DNA of 36,378 nt from Oscillospiraceae bacterium (GCA_015065965.1 SVPH01000025.1:1-36378); one strand, 5' to 3'; positions 16,221-24,393 are shown, numbered from the stretch's first letter. Notes: generated by a model from the sequence alone, not told the origin. Numbers and translations: made by a program.

Positions 16221-17006
16221 TTAAAGATACTCGGCAAGTGCCTTGAGGTTTTCAACGGCAACGCTTGCTTTGATATCTGAATTTGCGTATTCTTCGGGTG
16301 TCGTTACGCCGCTGTAAACAAGGGCACAGGGTATGCCGTGGTTTGCACCGATGGCAATATCCGTTGCGAGTCTGTCACCGATAAAAGCAAGTTCTTCTCT
16401 TTTACAGCCGAGCATTTCTGTGATGTAGTCAACTGTCGCTGTCATGGGTTTGCCGAGAACGGTGGGACGCTTGCCTGTTGATGCGGCAAAAAGTTCAATT
16501 ATTGAACCCGTATCGGGCATGTAACCGTCAGCAGTGGGGCAGTTGAGGTCGGGATGTGTTGCAAGGTAAACCGCACCGCCGTCAATGTATCTTACAGCAT
16601 CCCACATTTTTTGATATGTGAGGGTGGTGTCAAAACCGAGCACAACAATGTCGGGGTTTTCGGTAACAAGATTGATGCCTGCTTTTTCAAAGTCGCCTGT
16701 CAATCTCTCGTTGCCGAGAAGGAAAACTTTTTTGCCTGAATAGTTACGGTTAAGATAGTCGGCGGCAACGTGCGACGAAATGATAACTCTGTTTTCGTCA
16801 ACAGGGAAACCCATTTTTTCAAGTTTTGCTCTGCAAACTTCAACATTGTTTGAGGAGTTATTGGTGAAGAAATAGAAATCTCTGCCGCTTTCTTTAACTT
16901 TTTCAATAAAATCCTTTGAACCTTCAATTATGTTACCGTCAAGGTAAAAAGTTCCGTCCATATCAATAATAAAATATTTTGTGTTTGCAAATATATTGCT
17001 TTTCAT
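16221..17006 (-). CDS. HAD-IIA (NagD/PNPP-type) phosphatase
   Basis: A 261-residue cytosolic sugar- or nucleotide-phosphate phosphatase of HAD subfamily IIA. Motif I is FIIDMDGTFYLDG (two Asp), motif II FFTNNSS, then the C2 cap typical of NagD, motif III in TVLGKPM (Lys), and motif IV FIGDRLATDIAIG. All catalytic residues are present, so it should be active; the substrate cannot be read from the sequence. ATG at 17006 has AAAGGAG. It precedes queT by 105 bases, which hold the queT leader. Confidence 0.9.
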   Translation of the reverse strand: MKSNIFANTKYFIIDMDGTFYLDGNIIEGSKDFIEKVKESGRDFYFFTNNSSNNVEVCRAKLEKMGFPVDENRVIISSHVAADYLNRNYSGKKVFLLGNERLTGDFEKAGINLVTENPDIVVLGFDTTLTYQKMWDAVRYIDGGAVYLATHPDLNCPTADGYMPDTGSIIELFAASTGKRPTVLGKPMTATVDYITEMLGCKREELAFIGDRLATDIAIGANHGIPCALVYSGVTTPEEYANSDIKASVAVENLKALAEYL

Positions 17007-17088
17007 TTGATTTTGCTCCTTTGAATTTTAAAATTCGGCTATATTTTAACAGTTTTGAGAGATGATATAAAGTATAAAAAAGAAAAAT

Positions 17089-17107
17089 ATGTGACTATTC
17101 GTCACAT
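17089..17107. promoter_or_regulatory. Perfect dyad, likely operator
   Basis: ATGTGAC (17089-17095) and GTCACAT (17101-17107) separated by TATTC. It lies in the divergent region between the HAD-IIA gene and an XRE regulator, 27 bases upstream of a TATAAT (17134-17139) that serves the XRE gene and has no good -35. Position fits repression or activation of both genes. Confidence 0.5.
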
Positions 17108-17171
17108 GCACTTAAATTGTCTGAAAAAAACTGTATAATTAATTCAACAACACAAAAAAGGAGGAAATCCG

Positions 17172-17591
17172 ATGAATGTTTTTTTGGGATTCAGCGATGA
17201 AAAACTTGGTGAAGTTATGCGCAGATACAGAAATGAACACAATTACACTCAAAAAAAGATTGCGGATTACCTCGGACTGGACAGAACAACTTATTCAAAG
17301 TATGAAACCGCCCAAAGAAAGCCCGAACTTGATGTTATTATGAAACTTGCGGCACTTTACAATGTGTCTGTTGATGATTTTTTGAAAGATTTTTTTGCAG
17401 AGAAAACCGATAAAGTAACTCCGTTTGTTACGGTAAGCGCTCCGCCGTCAAACAAAAGTGAAGAGATTTTTTCACTTAATGATGATGAAAAGCAACTTTT
17501 GCTTTTATACCGTGACTGTATCCGTAAAAAAGAAGTGATTGAAAAAGTGCGTGAAATATGGTTGGCAGATGCCGATATAAAATCCACATAA
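17172..17591 (+). CDS. XRE-family transcription regulator with C-terminal helical tail
   Basis: A 139-residue protein. Residues 7-66 form an HTH_3 domain (MRRYRNEHNYTQKKIADYL, LDRTTYSKYETAQRKPELDV, LYNVSVDDFL). After a loop of about 35 residues comes a helical segment, SLNDDEKQLLLLYRDCIRKKEVIEKVREIW, often seen in clostridial regulators as a dimerisation tail. ATG at 17172 follows AGGAGG. A TATAAT at 17134-17139 and a perfect dyad at 17089-17107 lie upstream. Target unknown; autoregulation is plausible. Confidence 0.9.
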   Translation: MNVFLGFSDEKLGEVMRRYRNEHNYTQKKIADYLGLDRTTYSKYETAQRKPELDVIMKLAALYNVSVDDFLKDFFAEKTDKVTPFVTVSAPPSNKSEEIFSLNDDEKQLLLLYRDCIRKKEVIEKVREIWLADADIKST

Positions 17592-17612
17592 ACTGATAGT
17601 TTGCAGATTTAT

Positions 17613-17645
17613 GCCCCCTGTCTTTACGGCAGGGGGCTGATTTTT
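17613..17645. terminator. Bidirectional terminator
   Basis: An 8-bp GC-rich stem GCCCCCTG (17613-17620) with CAGGGGGC (17630-17637), then TGATTTTTATT. It lies between the XRE gene and the convergent coiled-coil gene. Confidence 0.8.
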
Positions 17646-18417
17646 ATTCTTCTGCTGCAGGGGGATCAATTTTACCTGTTACGTTTCTGATATTTTCGCG
17701 TGCAGTCTGAACTTCGTTAAGGCTGAGTGCAATTGCATCGTTAGCAGTTTTCATGATATCTTCAATGAAATCGCCTGCGGCAATTCTGATTTCAGCAGAC
17801 CATTTGTTAGCCTTGTCAATTGCTTCATCTGAACGCATTCTTGCATCTTCGATTGTTCTTTCTGCCTGCTCTGTTGCAGCGTTAACAATATTTTCAGCCT
17901 GAGCCTTTGCACCGGCAATTGTTGAAGCGGCTTCTTCCTGAGCGGATTTTGAGATTGATTCCGCTGCGGCTTTTGCCTGAACAACAATTTCACTGCTGTC
18001 AACCATAGCGGCTGCTTCAAGTTGAGCGTTTGCTCTGATTATTTTAGCATCCTCATTGGCGGTGTTTACAATTTGCTTTGCCTGTGCTTCAGCCTCAGCA
18101 ACTTTATTTTTTGAATATTCTTCTGTTTTAAGAACAAGTGCTCTGACCTTGTCTTCAGCAGTGGAGATAAGTGCTCTTGACTTTTCCTGAGCACCTGTAA
18201 CAGCGTTTACTGCTTCATCTTTTGCCTTGATAAGGATGTTGTTTCTGTCAGCAACGATTGCTCTTGCCTGTGTAATTTCGTTCGGCAGATTGAGTCTTAT
18301 GTCCTCAATTGCTGTTCTGATTGCATTTGCATCAACGCCGATTTTGCTTGACAGGGGAACTTTTGAACCTGCCTCAATAATATCTTCAATCTGATCAAGT
18401 AAATTTTCAATATTCAT
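17644..18417 (-). CDS. Long alanine-rich coiled-coil protein, ATP-synthase-b/DivIVA-like
   Basis: A 257-residue soluble protein, almost all predicted heptad coiled coil from about residue 45 to 235, rich in Ala, Glu and Lys, with repeated AEAQAKQIVNTANEDAKIIRA-like blocks. Such proteins are often auto-named ATP synthase subunit B or V-type subunit H because of composition, but there is no membrane helix and no ATP synthase gene nearby. The first 40 residues (NIENLLDQIEDIIEAGSKVP) resemble a small capping domain seen in clostridial proteins after coaD. Its ATG overlaps the coaD stop by four bases, so it is co-expressed with coaD and rsmD. Role unknown; a scaffold or septum-associated protein is possible. 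Confidence 0.75.
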   Translation of the reverse strand: MNIENLLDQIEDIIEAGSKVPLSSKIGVDANAIRTAIEDIRLNLPNEITQARAIVADRNNILIKAKDEAVNAVTGAQEKSRALISTAEDKVRALVLKTEEYSKNKVAEAEAQAKQIVNTANEDAKIIRANAQLEAAAMVDSSEIVVQAKAAAESISKSAQEEAASTIAGAKAQAENIVNAATEQAERTIEDARMRSDEAIDKANKWSAEIRIAAGDFIEDIMKTANDAIALSLNEVQTARENIRNVTGKIDPPAAEE

Positions 18418-18914
18418 TTTACAATCTTGTTCCTTTCTTTTATTCTTCTGATAATATCTTCACATACCTCTGAGGGGACAAATTCGCTTATATCTCCGCC
18501 GAATTCACACACCTGCTTTACAACGCTTGATGAAAGATACATGTTTTCAGCATTAGCGGTGAGGAAAACGGTTTCAAGTTCCGGATTCAGTTTTTTATTT
18601 GTAAGAGCCTGCTGGAATTCATATTCAAAGTCCGAAACCGCTCTTAAGCCTTTGACAACCGCACAAGCGCCTTTTTCTTTTGCATATTCCGCAAGCAGAC
18701 CGCTGTTTGTTTCAACCTCAACATTATCAATGTCGGTCAGGCTGCGTTTGAGCATTTCAACTCTTTCGTCAACGGTGAAATAACCTGCTGGTTTATGGTA
18801 GTTAATCATAACAACTACGATTACTTTGTCAAACAACTTTGCGGCGCGGTGGATAATGTCAACATGGCCTATCGTGACCGGATCGAAACTGCCGGGGCAG
18901 ATTGCCGTTTTCAT
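18414..18914 (-). CDS. coaD: Pantetheine-phosphate adenylyltransferase
   Basis: Fourth enzyme of coenzyme A synthesis: 4'-phosphopantetheine + ATP to dephospho-CoA + PPi. 166 residues, full length. It has the nucleotidyltransferase motif PGSFDPVTIGHVDII, the pantetheine-loop region VKGLRAVSDFEYEFQ, and the C-terminal YLSSSVVKQVCEFGGDI block with the SSS-x-V-K signature. It lies between rsmD (3 bases upstream) and the coiled-coil gene (ATGA overlap), the common Firmicute rsmD-coaD order. Confidence 0.97.
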   Translation of the reverse strand: MKTAICPGSFDPVTIGHVDIIHRAAKLFDKVIVVVMINYHKPAGYFTVDERVEMLKRSLTDIDNVEVETNSGLLAEYAKEKGACAVVKGLRAVSDFEYEFQQALTNKKLNPELETVFLTANAENMYLSSSVVKQVCEFGGDISEFVPSEVCEDIIRRIKERNKIVK

Positions 18915-18917
18915 TAA

Positions 18918-19457
18918 TTATCCTTCCTTCCGGTAAACGGTTACAGCCGTTTTGCTGTATTTATAGTCCTTGGTTCTGACAAGACCGTTGTATTCATCCT
19001 CAAGTTCTTCTTTGAACGGATGCTCGCATATAACTGCACCGCCCTCGGCAATGCAATCGCCGATTTTTGCAAGCGCTTTTTGAAGAAGCCCTTTTTCATA
19101 GGGAGGGTCGAGAAAAGCAATGTCAAAAACCCTGTCCGTCATTGAAAGAAATGCGATTGAATCGGTCTGCGCAACTGTTGCGAGCGAGTCAAGTTTTGTC
19201 TTAACAAGGTTTTCTTTGATAATTTTTATTGCATTTTTGTCTGCATCAACAAAAACTGCGTTTTTGGCACCTCTGCTGAGTGCTTCAATACCGAGTTGAC
19301 CTGAACCTGCAAACAAATCGAGAATGCGTCTGTCTTCGATTTCAAACTGGAAAGCGCTGAAAATCGCTTCCTTAACCTTATCGGTTGTGGGACGCACATC
19401 GTTGCCTTCAAGGGTTCTGAGGGTAGTTCCTCTTGCTGTGCCGGTTATAACTCTCAT
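18918..19457 (-). CDS. rsmD: 16S rRNA (guanine(966)-N2)-methyltransferase
   Basis: SAM-dependent methyltransferase modifying G966 of 16S rRNA (E. coli numbering). 179 residues. It shows the RsmD N-terminus RVITGTARGTTLRTLEG with VRPTTDKVKEAIFSAF, SAM motif I LDLFAGSGQLGIEALSRGA, and catalytic DPPYEKG. ATG at 19457 follows GGAGG; a TTGACA-N18-GATAAT promoter and a small leader hairpin lie upstream. It leads the rsmD-coaD-coiled-coil operon. Confidence 0.96.
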   Translation of the reverse strand: MRVITGTARGTTLRTLEGNDVRPTTDKVKEAIFSAFQFEIEDRRILDLFAGSGQLGIEALSRGAKNAVFVDADKNAIKIIKENLVKTKLDSLATVAQTDSIAFLSMTDRVFDIAFLDPPYEKGLLQKALAKIGDCIAEGGAVICEHPFKEELEDEYNGLVRTKDYKYSKTAVTVYRKEG

Positions 19458-19472
19458 TTAAATTCCTCCGAA

Positions 19473-19491
19473 ATACTCTTTGGCAGAGTAT
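19473..19491 (-). other. Leader hairpin upstream of rsmD
   Basis: ATACTCT (19473-19479) and AGAGTAT (19485-19491) form a perfect 7-bp stem with a 5-base loop, ending a few bases before the GGAGG of rsmD. No T run follows it, so it is not a terminator. It may modulate translation or protect the 5' end. Confidence 0.4.
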
Positions 19492-19500
19492 TATCAATCT

Positions 19501-19530
19501 ATTATCGCATTAAATATAAACGAATGTCAA
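19501..19530 (-). promoter_or_regulatory. Sigma-A type promoter for rsmD-coaD
   Basis: Minus strand: consensus TTGACA (19525-19530), 18-base spacer, GATAAT (19501-19506). It falls between uvrC and rsmD, so rsmD is transcribed separately from uvrC. Confidence 0.7.
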
Positions 19531-19566
19531 GATAAAAAGTAAATAAAAGGCAAAAAATTTGTAAAA

Positions 19567-21414
19567 TTAATCTTCGATATCAGTATTTTTACCGTGAAAT
19601 GCCTCAAAAACCGCTTTTGCCGCATTTTTATTCATACCCTTGACAGAAGCAAGGTCATCTATGCTCGCCTCTGAAACGGCTTTGACTGTTTTGAAATGCT
19701 TCAACAATGCTTTGCAGCGGCTTTCTCCTATGCCCTCAATTGAAGTGAGTGTTGATGAAAGGGCGGATTTCTTCCGTCTGCTGCGGTGATATTCAACGGA
19801 ATATCGGTGAACCTCTTCCTGTATGGTGGAAACAAGAGTGAAAGCGGCACGCTTTGATGTGAGCGAAAGTTCGTCACCCGAAAGGGCGATTGCGCGGGTT
19901 TTGTGGTGAGAATCCTTGACCATGCCGAAAAGAGGAATGTCAAGATTATATTTTTCAAGAATAGGTTTAACCGCATTGACTTGACCGCTGCCGCCGTCAA
20001 GCAGAATCAAATCGGGTAATCTGCCAAAGCCTTCACCGCTTTCTTTTTCTTCAAAGTAGCGAAGAATTCTGCGTTCAATGACTTCCGCCATTGATGCATA
20101 GTCATCCTGACCGGTAAAGCCTTTGATTTTGAATCTGCGGTAAGATTTTTTATAAGGCATGCCGTCTTTAAACACAACCATGCCTGCAACGTTTTCACTG
20201 CCTGCAGTGTGGGAAATATCGTATGATTCTATGAATTTGGGCGGCGTTTTAAGTCCGAGAAGAGTTCCGAGTTCATCAAGTGCGGCAGTGGATTTGCCGG
20301 TTTTACCTAAGTAGAGGGCAAGTTTCTGTGCGGCGTTTGAGCGGCACATTTCAACCAGCGAATGCTGCTCGCCTCTTTGGGGAGTTACAATGCTGACTTT
20401 TCGTTTTGCAAGCGAAGAGAGCCATTCACAGAGAACCTCATTGCCGTTAACTTCGCCGTCAATTGCGATTCTGCGCGGAACAAAATCCCTCATTGAATAA
20501 TAACTTCGGATCAGTTCATGCCTTGCTTCAGGCATATCTTCAGGCGTGTCAATAATGAAATGTTCGCTGTCATACAGTCTTGAATCTTTAAAACGCAAAA
20601 CAGAAAGACATGCTTTTGTATCGGAGCAAACGGTTGCAAAAACATCCTGCTCCTCGACAGAAGCGGCAACAACCTTTTGCTTTTCGGTAACTTTTTTGAT
20701 TGCATTTATTTTGTCACGGATTTTTGCAGCCTTTTCAAACTCAAGATTTTCGGCAGCCTGAGTCATTTTTTCAGTTAATGTATCTATCGCTTTGCCGGAG
20801 TCATTTATAATGAAGTCGATTGCGTCGTCAACTGCCTGTGCGTGCGCCTCGGCAGTCATTTTACCTGCGCACGGAGCGGCACACTGACCGATGAAATGGT
20901 TAAGGCAAGGTCTGCTTTTTTTATAATCTCTCGGAAAAACCTTTGAACACTGGGGAAGCATGAAGATTTTTTTTGCAGTGTCAATGGCGTTTGTGATGCC
21001 GTAGGAGTTGGTATAAGGGCCGATGTATTCCGCACCGTCATCAAGGCGCTGCTTGACGGCAGTGAAGTTTTTCCAGCCGTTGTTTGTGATTTTGATATAG
21101 TGATATCCTTTGTCATCTTTCAAGAGGATATTATATTTTGGGCTGTGCTGTTTGATAAGCGAACATTCGAGGATGAGTGCTTCAAATTCGCTGTCGCAGA
21201 GAATGTAGTCAAAATCCTCAACGTTTTCAACCATTTTGCGCACCTTTATCCAAAGGTTGTTTTGCGAGCCGAAGTAAGAACTCACCCTGTTTTTGAGTGC
21301 CTTTGCTTTGCCTACATAAATGATTTCACCTTTTTTATTCTTCATGAGATAGACCCCTGGGGTAAGGGGCAGGCTCATTGATTTTTTGCGCAGATAGGGT
21401 AAGCGTTCGTTCAT
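19567..21414 (-). CDS. uvrC: Excinuclease ABC subunit C
   Basis: Endonuclease of nucleotide excision repair that cuts on both sides of a UvrAB-marked lesion. 615 residues, full length. Order: GIY-YIG domain (GVYLMKNKKGEIIYVGKAKALKNRV) at the N-terminus; four cysteines around residues 155-180 (CSKVF, CLNHFIGQCAAPC); UVR domain (EKAAKIRDKINAIK); RNase H-like nuclease (YDISHTAG, LILLDGGSGQ); C-terminal helix-hairpin-helix pairs (SIEGIGESRCKALLKHFKT). An upstream ATG at 21480 gives an AT-rich extension, but the ATG at 21414 sits after GGAGGTGACCCC and matches the family start. Confidence 0.97.
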   Translation of the reverse strand: MNERLPYLRKKSMSLPLTPGVYLMKNKKGEIIYVGKAKALKNRVSSYFGSQNNLWIKVRKMVENVEDFDYILCDSEFEALILECSLIKQHSPKYNILLKDDKGYHYIKITNNGWKNFTAVKQRLDDGAEYIGPYTNSYGITNAIDTAKKIFMLPQCSKVFPRDYKKSRPCLNHFIGQCAAPCAGKMTAEAHAQAVDDAIDFIINDSGKAIDTLTEKMTQAAENLEFEKAAKIRDKINAIKKVTEKQKVVAASVEEQDVFATVCSDTKACLSVLRFKDSRLYDSEHFIIDTPEDMPEARHELIRSYYSMRDFVPRRIAIDGEVNGNEVLCEWLSSLAKRKVSIVTPQRGEQHSLVEMCRSNAAQKLALYLGKTGKSTAALDELGTLLGLKTPPKFIESYDISHTAGSENVAGMVVFKDGMPYKKSYRRFKIKGFTGQDDYASMAEVIERRILRYFEEKESGEGFGRLPDLILLDGGSGQVNAVKPILEKYNLDIPLFGMVKDSHHKTRAIALSGDELSLTSKRAAFTLVSTIQEEVHRYSVEYHRSRRKKSALSSTLTSIEGIGESRCKALLKHFKTVKAVSEASIDDLASVKGMNKNAAKAVFEAFHGKNTDIED

Positions 21415-21451
21415 GGGGTCACCTCCAATTAAAGTATAAGAGTATATATAT

Positions 21452-21480
21452 ATTATATCCTTATATATTAATTTCTGCAA
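21452..21480 (-). promoter_or_regulatory. Sigma-A type promoter for uvrC
   Basis: Minus strand: TTGCAG (21475-21480), spacer of 17, TATAAT (21452-21457). It is divergent from the rpsF promoter, with the two -35 elements only 24 bases apart. Confidence 0.65.
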
Positions 21481-21504
21481 GAGAAAAGTATTTCAAGAAA
21501 ATGC

Positions 21505-21533
21505 TTGACAAGACTGTTTAATTCTGTTAAAAT
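21505..21533 (+). promoter_or_regulatory. Sigma-A type promoter for rpsF-ssb-rpsR
   Basis: TTGACA (21505-21510), spacer of exactly 17, TAAAAT (21528-21533). A leader of about 90 bases follows before the rpsF start. Confidence 0.8.
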
Positions 21534-21629
21534 ATAAAACCGCTGTGAAAGAAACAGCAGGATTAAAACAAATTTTATTCCTTGCCACGGATGCACCGTG
21601 GCCAAAGACCAGAAGGAGGTGCTTTAAGA
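21534..21629 (+). ncRNA. Structured rpsF leader, candidate S6:S18 autoregulatory element
   Basis: Two hairpins: GCTGT/ACAGC (21542-21546 with 21554-21558), then GCCACGG/CCGTGGC (21584-21590 with 21596-21602), whose loop region reads ATGCACCG. The bases CCTT just before the second hairpin can pair with AAGG of the ribosome site (21613-21619), closing it. Bacterial rpsF leaders are known to bind the S6:S18 complex through a hairpin with a conserved CACCG; the CACCG here fits, but I cannot align it to the covariance model. Confidence 0.5.
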
Positions 21630-21920
21630 ATGTCAGCAAACATCAGCTATGAGACAATGATGGTTTTTTCAGTTGCCAAAGGCGAAGAAGCTGTTCAGCC
21701 TCTCATGGAGAAATTCAAGGCTATGATCGAAGCAAACGGCACTCTTGAGAGCGTTGATGAATGGGGCAAGCGCAAACTCGCTTACCTTATCAACGACGAG
21801 GCAGAGGGTTACTACGTTCTCTTCAATTATCAGGCTGCTCCCGAATTTCCCGCAGAACTTGACCGTGTTGTTAAAATTACAGACGGCGTGCTTCGTTCAC
21901 TCATTGTCAAGAAAAACTAA
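21630..21920 (+). CDS. rpsF: 30S ribosomal protein S6
   Basis: 96-residue primary rRNA-binding protein of the 30S platform, partner of S18. Family segments are YETMMVFSVAKGEEAVQPLM, ESVDEWGKRKLAYLINDEAEGYYVLFNY and ITDGVLRSLIVKK. An in-frame ATG at 21582 lies inside the leader hairpin and has no ribosome site; the ATG at 21630 follows AAGGAGGTG and gives the normal N-terminus. First gene of the classic rpsF-ssb-rpsR operon. Confidence 0.97.
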   Translation: MSANISYETMMVFSVAKGEEAVQPLMEKFKAMIEANGTLESVDEWGKRKLAYLINDEAEGYYVLFNYQAAPEFPAELDRVVKITDGVLRSLIVKKN

Positions 21921-21932
21921 GGAGGTCGCAAA

Positions 21933-22379
21933 ATGTTAAATAATGCCGTAATTATGGGCAGACTTGTTGCAGACCCCGAGCTTCGCACTACAGGAAGCGG
22001 AATTTCCGTATCATCGTTCACAGTAGCCGTTGACAGACGTTTCAACCGCCAGGGTGAAGAACGTCAGGCAGATTTCATTGACATCATTGCATGGCGCCAG
22101 ACAGCGGAGTTTGTATGCAAATACTTCCGCAAAGGCTCAATGATAGCAGTTCAGGGCTACATCCAGACCAGAATGTATGAGGATAAGAGCGGCAACAAGA
22201 GAAAGGCTGTTGAGATTGTAGCAGATAACGTAAGTTTCTGCGGCTCAAAGGCAGAAAGCGGCACAGGCTCTTACACAACAAGAGATGCCGGTTATGCAGC
22301 AGCACAGCCCGCACCCTCATATTCAACTGCAGATGAGGGCGATTTCAAAGAAATTCCTGAAGACGATCTCCCGTTCTGA
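21933..22379 (+). CDS. ssb: Single-stranded DNA-binding protein
   Basis: 148-residue OB-fold protein that coats ssDNA as a tetramer. It begins MLNNAVIMGRLVADPELRTTGSG, has DFIDIIAWRQTAEFVCKYF and the strand GYIQTRMYEDKSGNKRKAVEIVADNV split here as usual, a Gly/Ala/Tyr linker, and the conserved acidic tip EDDLPF that recruits repair and replication proteins. It lies between rpsF and rpsR; ATG at 21933 follows GGAGG. Confidence 0.97.
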   Translation: MLNNAVIMGRLVADPELRTTGSGISVSSFTVAVDRRFNRQGEERQADFIDIIAWRQTAEFVCKYFRKGSMIAVQGYIQTRMYEDKSGNKRKAVEIVADNVSFCGSKAESGTGSYTTRDAGYAAAQPAPSYSTADEGDFKEIPEDDLPF

Positions 22380-22416
22380 GATCGCAAAAACTGAAACTGA
22401 AAAGGAGGTTTAATCC

Positions 22417-22662
22417 ATGGCTTACGATAGAAGCGAAAGAAGACCCAACAAAAAGGGCCGCAGAAAGGTTTGTGCTTTCTGTGTTGATAAAGTTGAATGC
22501 ATCGATTACAAGGATGTAAACAAACTCAACAAGTTCACTTCAGACAGAGCAAAGATCCTTCCCCGCCGTGTTACCGGCACTTGCGCTAAGCATCAGCGTG
22601 AACTGACAACCGCTATCAAGCGTGCTCGTCAGATTGCTCTTCTTCCCTATACAAGTGACTGA
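22417..22662 (+). CDS. rpsR: 30S ribosomal protein S18 (cysteine-containing form)
   Basis: 81 residues, partner of S6 on the 30S platform. Core segments: [23 protein letters not shown], split by the CxxC, then [36 protein letters not shown] plus two later Cys form a probable zinc site, the ancestral version of S18 retained in some Clostridia and actinobacteria. ATG at 22417 follows AAGGAGG. Tandem terminators end the operon. Confidence 0.97.
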   Translation: MAYDRSERRPNKKGRRKVCAFCVDKVECIDYKDVNKLNKFTSDRAKILPRRVTGTCAKHQRELTTAIKRARQIALLPYTSD

Positions 22663-22674
22663 TTGTAAATAATT

Positions 22675-22705
22675 AATGCCGTACCTTCGGGTACGGCATT
22701 TTTTT
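22675..22705 (+). terminator. Strong terminator of rpsF-ssb-rpsR
   Basis: An 11-bp perfect stem AATGCCGTACC (22675-22685) with GGTACGGCATT (22690-22700), UUCG tetraloop and seven T. One of the most stable hairpins in the window. Confidence 0.93.
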
Positions 22706-22719
22706 GACAAACTGAAAGA

Positions 22720-22745
22720 CCGTACTATAAGTACGGCCTTTTTGT
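22720..22745. terminator. Second hairpin, probably bidirectional
   Basis: CCGTACT (22720-22726) with AGTACGG (22730-22736), loop ATA, then CCTTTTTG on the plus strand. It shares the CCGTAC core with the preceding terminator, so the two could also pair with one another. It lies 8 bases beyond the stop of the opposing UPF0210 gene and may end that transcript. Confidence 0.65.
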
Positions 22746-22753
22746 TTTTGTAA

Positions 22754-24112
22754 TTAGTTTTTAAGGCTCTGCATGGGGGCAGGGATTCTGCCGCCTCTGT
22801 TTATGAATTTTGCGGGGGAATAGGTTGAGAGTGGCATAACGGGTCCGCTGCCGAGAAGTCCGCCGAAACTGAGTTCTTCTCCAACCGCTTTGCCGATTGC
22901 AGGGATAACTCTGACTGCGGTTGTTTTTGAGTTAACCATGCCGATTGCGGCTTCGTCTGCGATAATTGCGGAAATAACTTCTGCAGGAGTGTCACCGGGA
23001 ATGTTAATCATATCAAGACCTACCGAACATACAGCGGTCATTGCTTCAAGTTTGTTAAGGCTGAGCGCACCGCATCTTGCAGCGTGAATCATGCCGGCAT
23101 CTTCGGTAACCGGAATGAATGCACCTGAAAGTCCGCCAACATGCGACGATGCCATTACACCGCCTTTCTTGACTGCATCATTAAGAAGGGCAAGCGCAGC
23201 GGTAGTGCCGTGGCAGCCGCAGCATTCAAGGCCCATTTCTTCAAGAATGTATGCAACGGAGTCACCGATTGCAGGCGTGGGAGCAAGTGAAAGGTCAACA
23301 ATGCCGAAAGGCACGCCGAGCCTGCGTGATGCTTCACTGGCAACAAGTTGACCCATACGGGTGATTTTGAATGCGGTTTTCTTAATAAGGTCGGCAACTG
23401 CAGTGAGGTCGCAATCGCCTGCCTTTGCAAGTGCCGCTCTTACAACACCCGGGCCTGATACGCCGACATTTATAACACAATCGGGCTCGCCAGCGCCGTG
23501 GAATGCGCCTGCCATGAACGGGTTATCCTCGGGAGCATTGCAGAAAACAACAAGTTTTGCAGGGCCTATGCAATCTCTGTCAGCAGTGAGTTCGGCACTC
23601 TTCCTGACAACTTTACCCATCATTGCAACAGCATCCATGTTGATACCGGCTTTGGTTGAACCGATGTTTACCGATGAGCAGATGTGTTCCGTTACACTAA
23701 GTGCCTCGGGTATTGCTTCAATAAGTTCCTTGTCGCCGGGTCCGAAGCCTTTCTGAACAAGGGCGGAGAAACCGCCGAGGAAGTTGACTCCGCAGGCAAC
23801 TGCTGCCTTCTCAAGCGTTTTTGCGAGTTTAACTGCATCCTTATCGTCACATGCGGCAAGAATCATTGCTGCGGGTGTAACCGAAATTCTTTTGTTAATT
23901 ATGGGAATACCGAATTCCTTTTCGATTTGCTCGCCTGTTTTTACAAGATCTTTTGCATAGCGTGTGATTTTGTCATAAACACGCTGACACATGGTGTCAA
24001 CATCGCTGTGACAGCAGTCGAGAAGAGAAATACCCATGGTTATTGTTCGGACGTCAAGGTGTTCGTCCTGAATCATTGTTATTGTTTCAAGAATATCTCT
24101 TGCGTTAAGCAT
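22754..24112 (-). CDS. UPF0210 / PFL-like protein (DUF711)
   Basis: A 452-residue cytosolic protein of the UPF0210 (DUF711) family, distantly related to glycyl-radical pyruvate-formate lyase-like folds; its reaction is not established. Characteristic stretches: [83 protein letters not shown] and [20 protein letters not shown]. It is paired with the small ACT protein UPF0237 (11 bases upstream), a conserved arrangement in Firmicutes, archaea and some proteobacteria, suggesting that the ACT partner senses the ligand. ATG at 24112 follows GAGGTG. Confidence 0.93.
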   Translation of the reverse strand: MLNARDILETITMIQDEHLDVRTITMGISLLDCCHSDVDTMCQRVYDKITRYAKDLVKTGEQIEKEFGIPIINKRISVTPAAMILAACDDKDAVKLAKTLEKAAVACGVNFLGGFSALVQKGFGPGDKELIEAIPEALSVTEHICSSVNIGSTKAGINMDAVAMMGKVVRKSAELTADRDCIGPAKLVVFCNAPEDNPFMAGAFHGAGEPDCVINVGVSGPGVVRAALAKAGDCDLTAVADLIKKTAFKITRMGQLVASEASRRLGVPFGIVDLSLAPTPAIGDSVAYILEEMGLECCGCHGTTAALALLNDAVKKGGVMASSHVGGLSGAFIPVTEDAGMIHAARCGALSLNKLEAMTAVCSVGLDMINIPGDTPAEVISAIIADEAAIGMVNSKTTAVRVIPAIGKAVGEELSFGGLLGSGPVMPLSTYSPAKFINRGGRIPAPMQSLKN

Positions 24113-24123
24113 TGTGCGTCACC

Positions 24124-24393
24124 TCATATTGTGTGCATGGCATTGAAGATATCTTCGTGCATTGCATGTATGGAAAGTCCCATTTCACCGCCGATTTTGC
24201 TGAGCATATCGGAAAATTCTGTGAAAGGAATATCAGATTTTGAAATATCAACCATCATTATCATTGCGAACATATCCTGAAGAATTGACTGTGTAACTTC
24301 AAGAACGTTTATGTTATGGTTGCAGCATTCTGTTGAGATTTTAGCAAGGATACCGACCATATCTTTGCCGATAACTGTTATAACTGCTCTCAT
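24124..24393 (-). CDS. ACT-domain protein, UPF0237 family
   Basis: An 89-residue stand-alone ACT domain: RAVITVIGKDMVGILAKIST, NINVLEVTQSILQDMFAMIMMVDI, and an amphipathic C-terminal helix. ACT domains bind amino acids or other small metabolites and usually regulate a partner; the neighbouring UPF0210 gene is the constant partner of this family. It is shorter than GcvR, with one rather than two ACT repeats. ATG at 24393 follows GGAGGT. Confidence 0.93.
   Translation of the reverse strand: MRAVITVIGKDMVGILAKISTECCNHNINVLEVTQSILQDMFAMIMMVDISKSDIPFTEFSDMLSKIGGEMGLSIHAMHEDIFNAMHTI

Noticed and set aside
17089-17107. CRP/FNR binding site
   Set aside because: Arms TGTGA/TCACA match but the spacer is 7 bases instead of 6, and no CRP-family regulator is present in the window.
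17644-18417. ATP synthase subunit B
   Set aside because: No membrane helix and no ATP synthase genes nearby; similarity comes from Ala/Glu-rich coiled coil only.
23361-23756. A 131-residue plus-strand reading frame inside the UPF0210 gene
   Set aside because: Antisense to a strongly conserved gene, no ribosome site, no recognisable domain.
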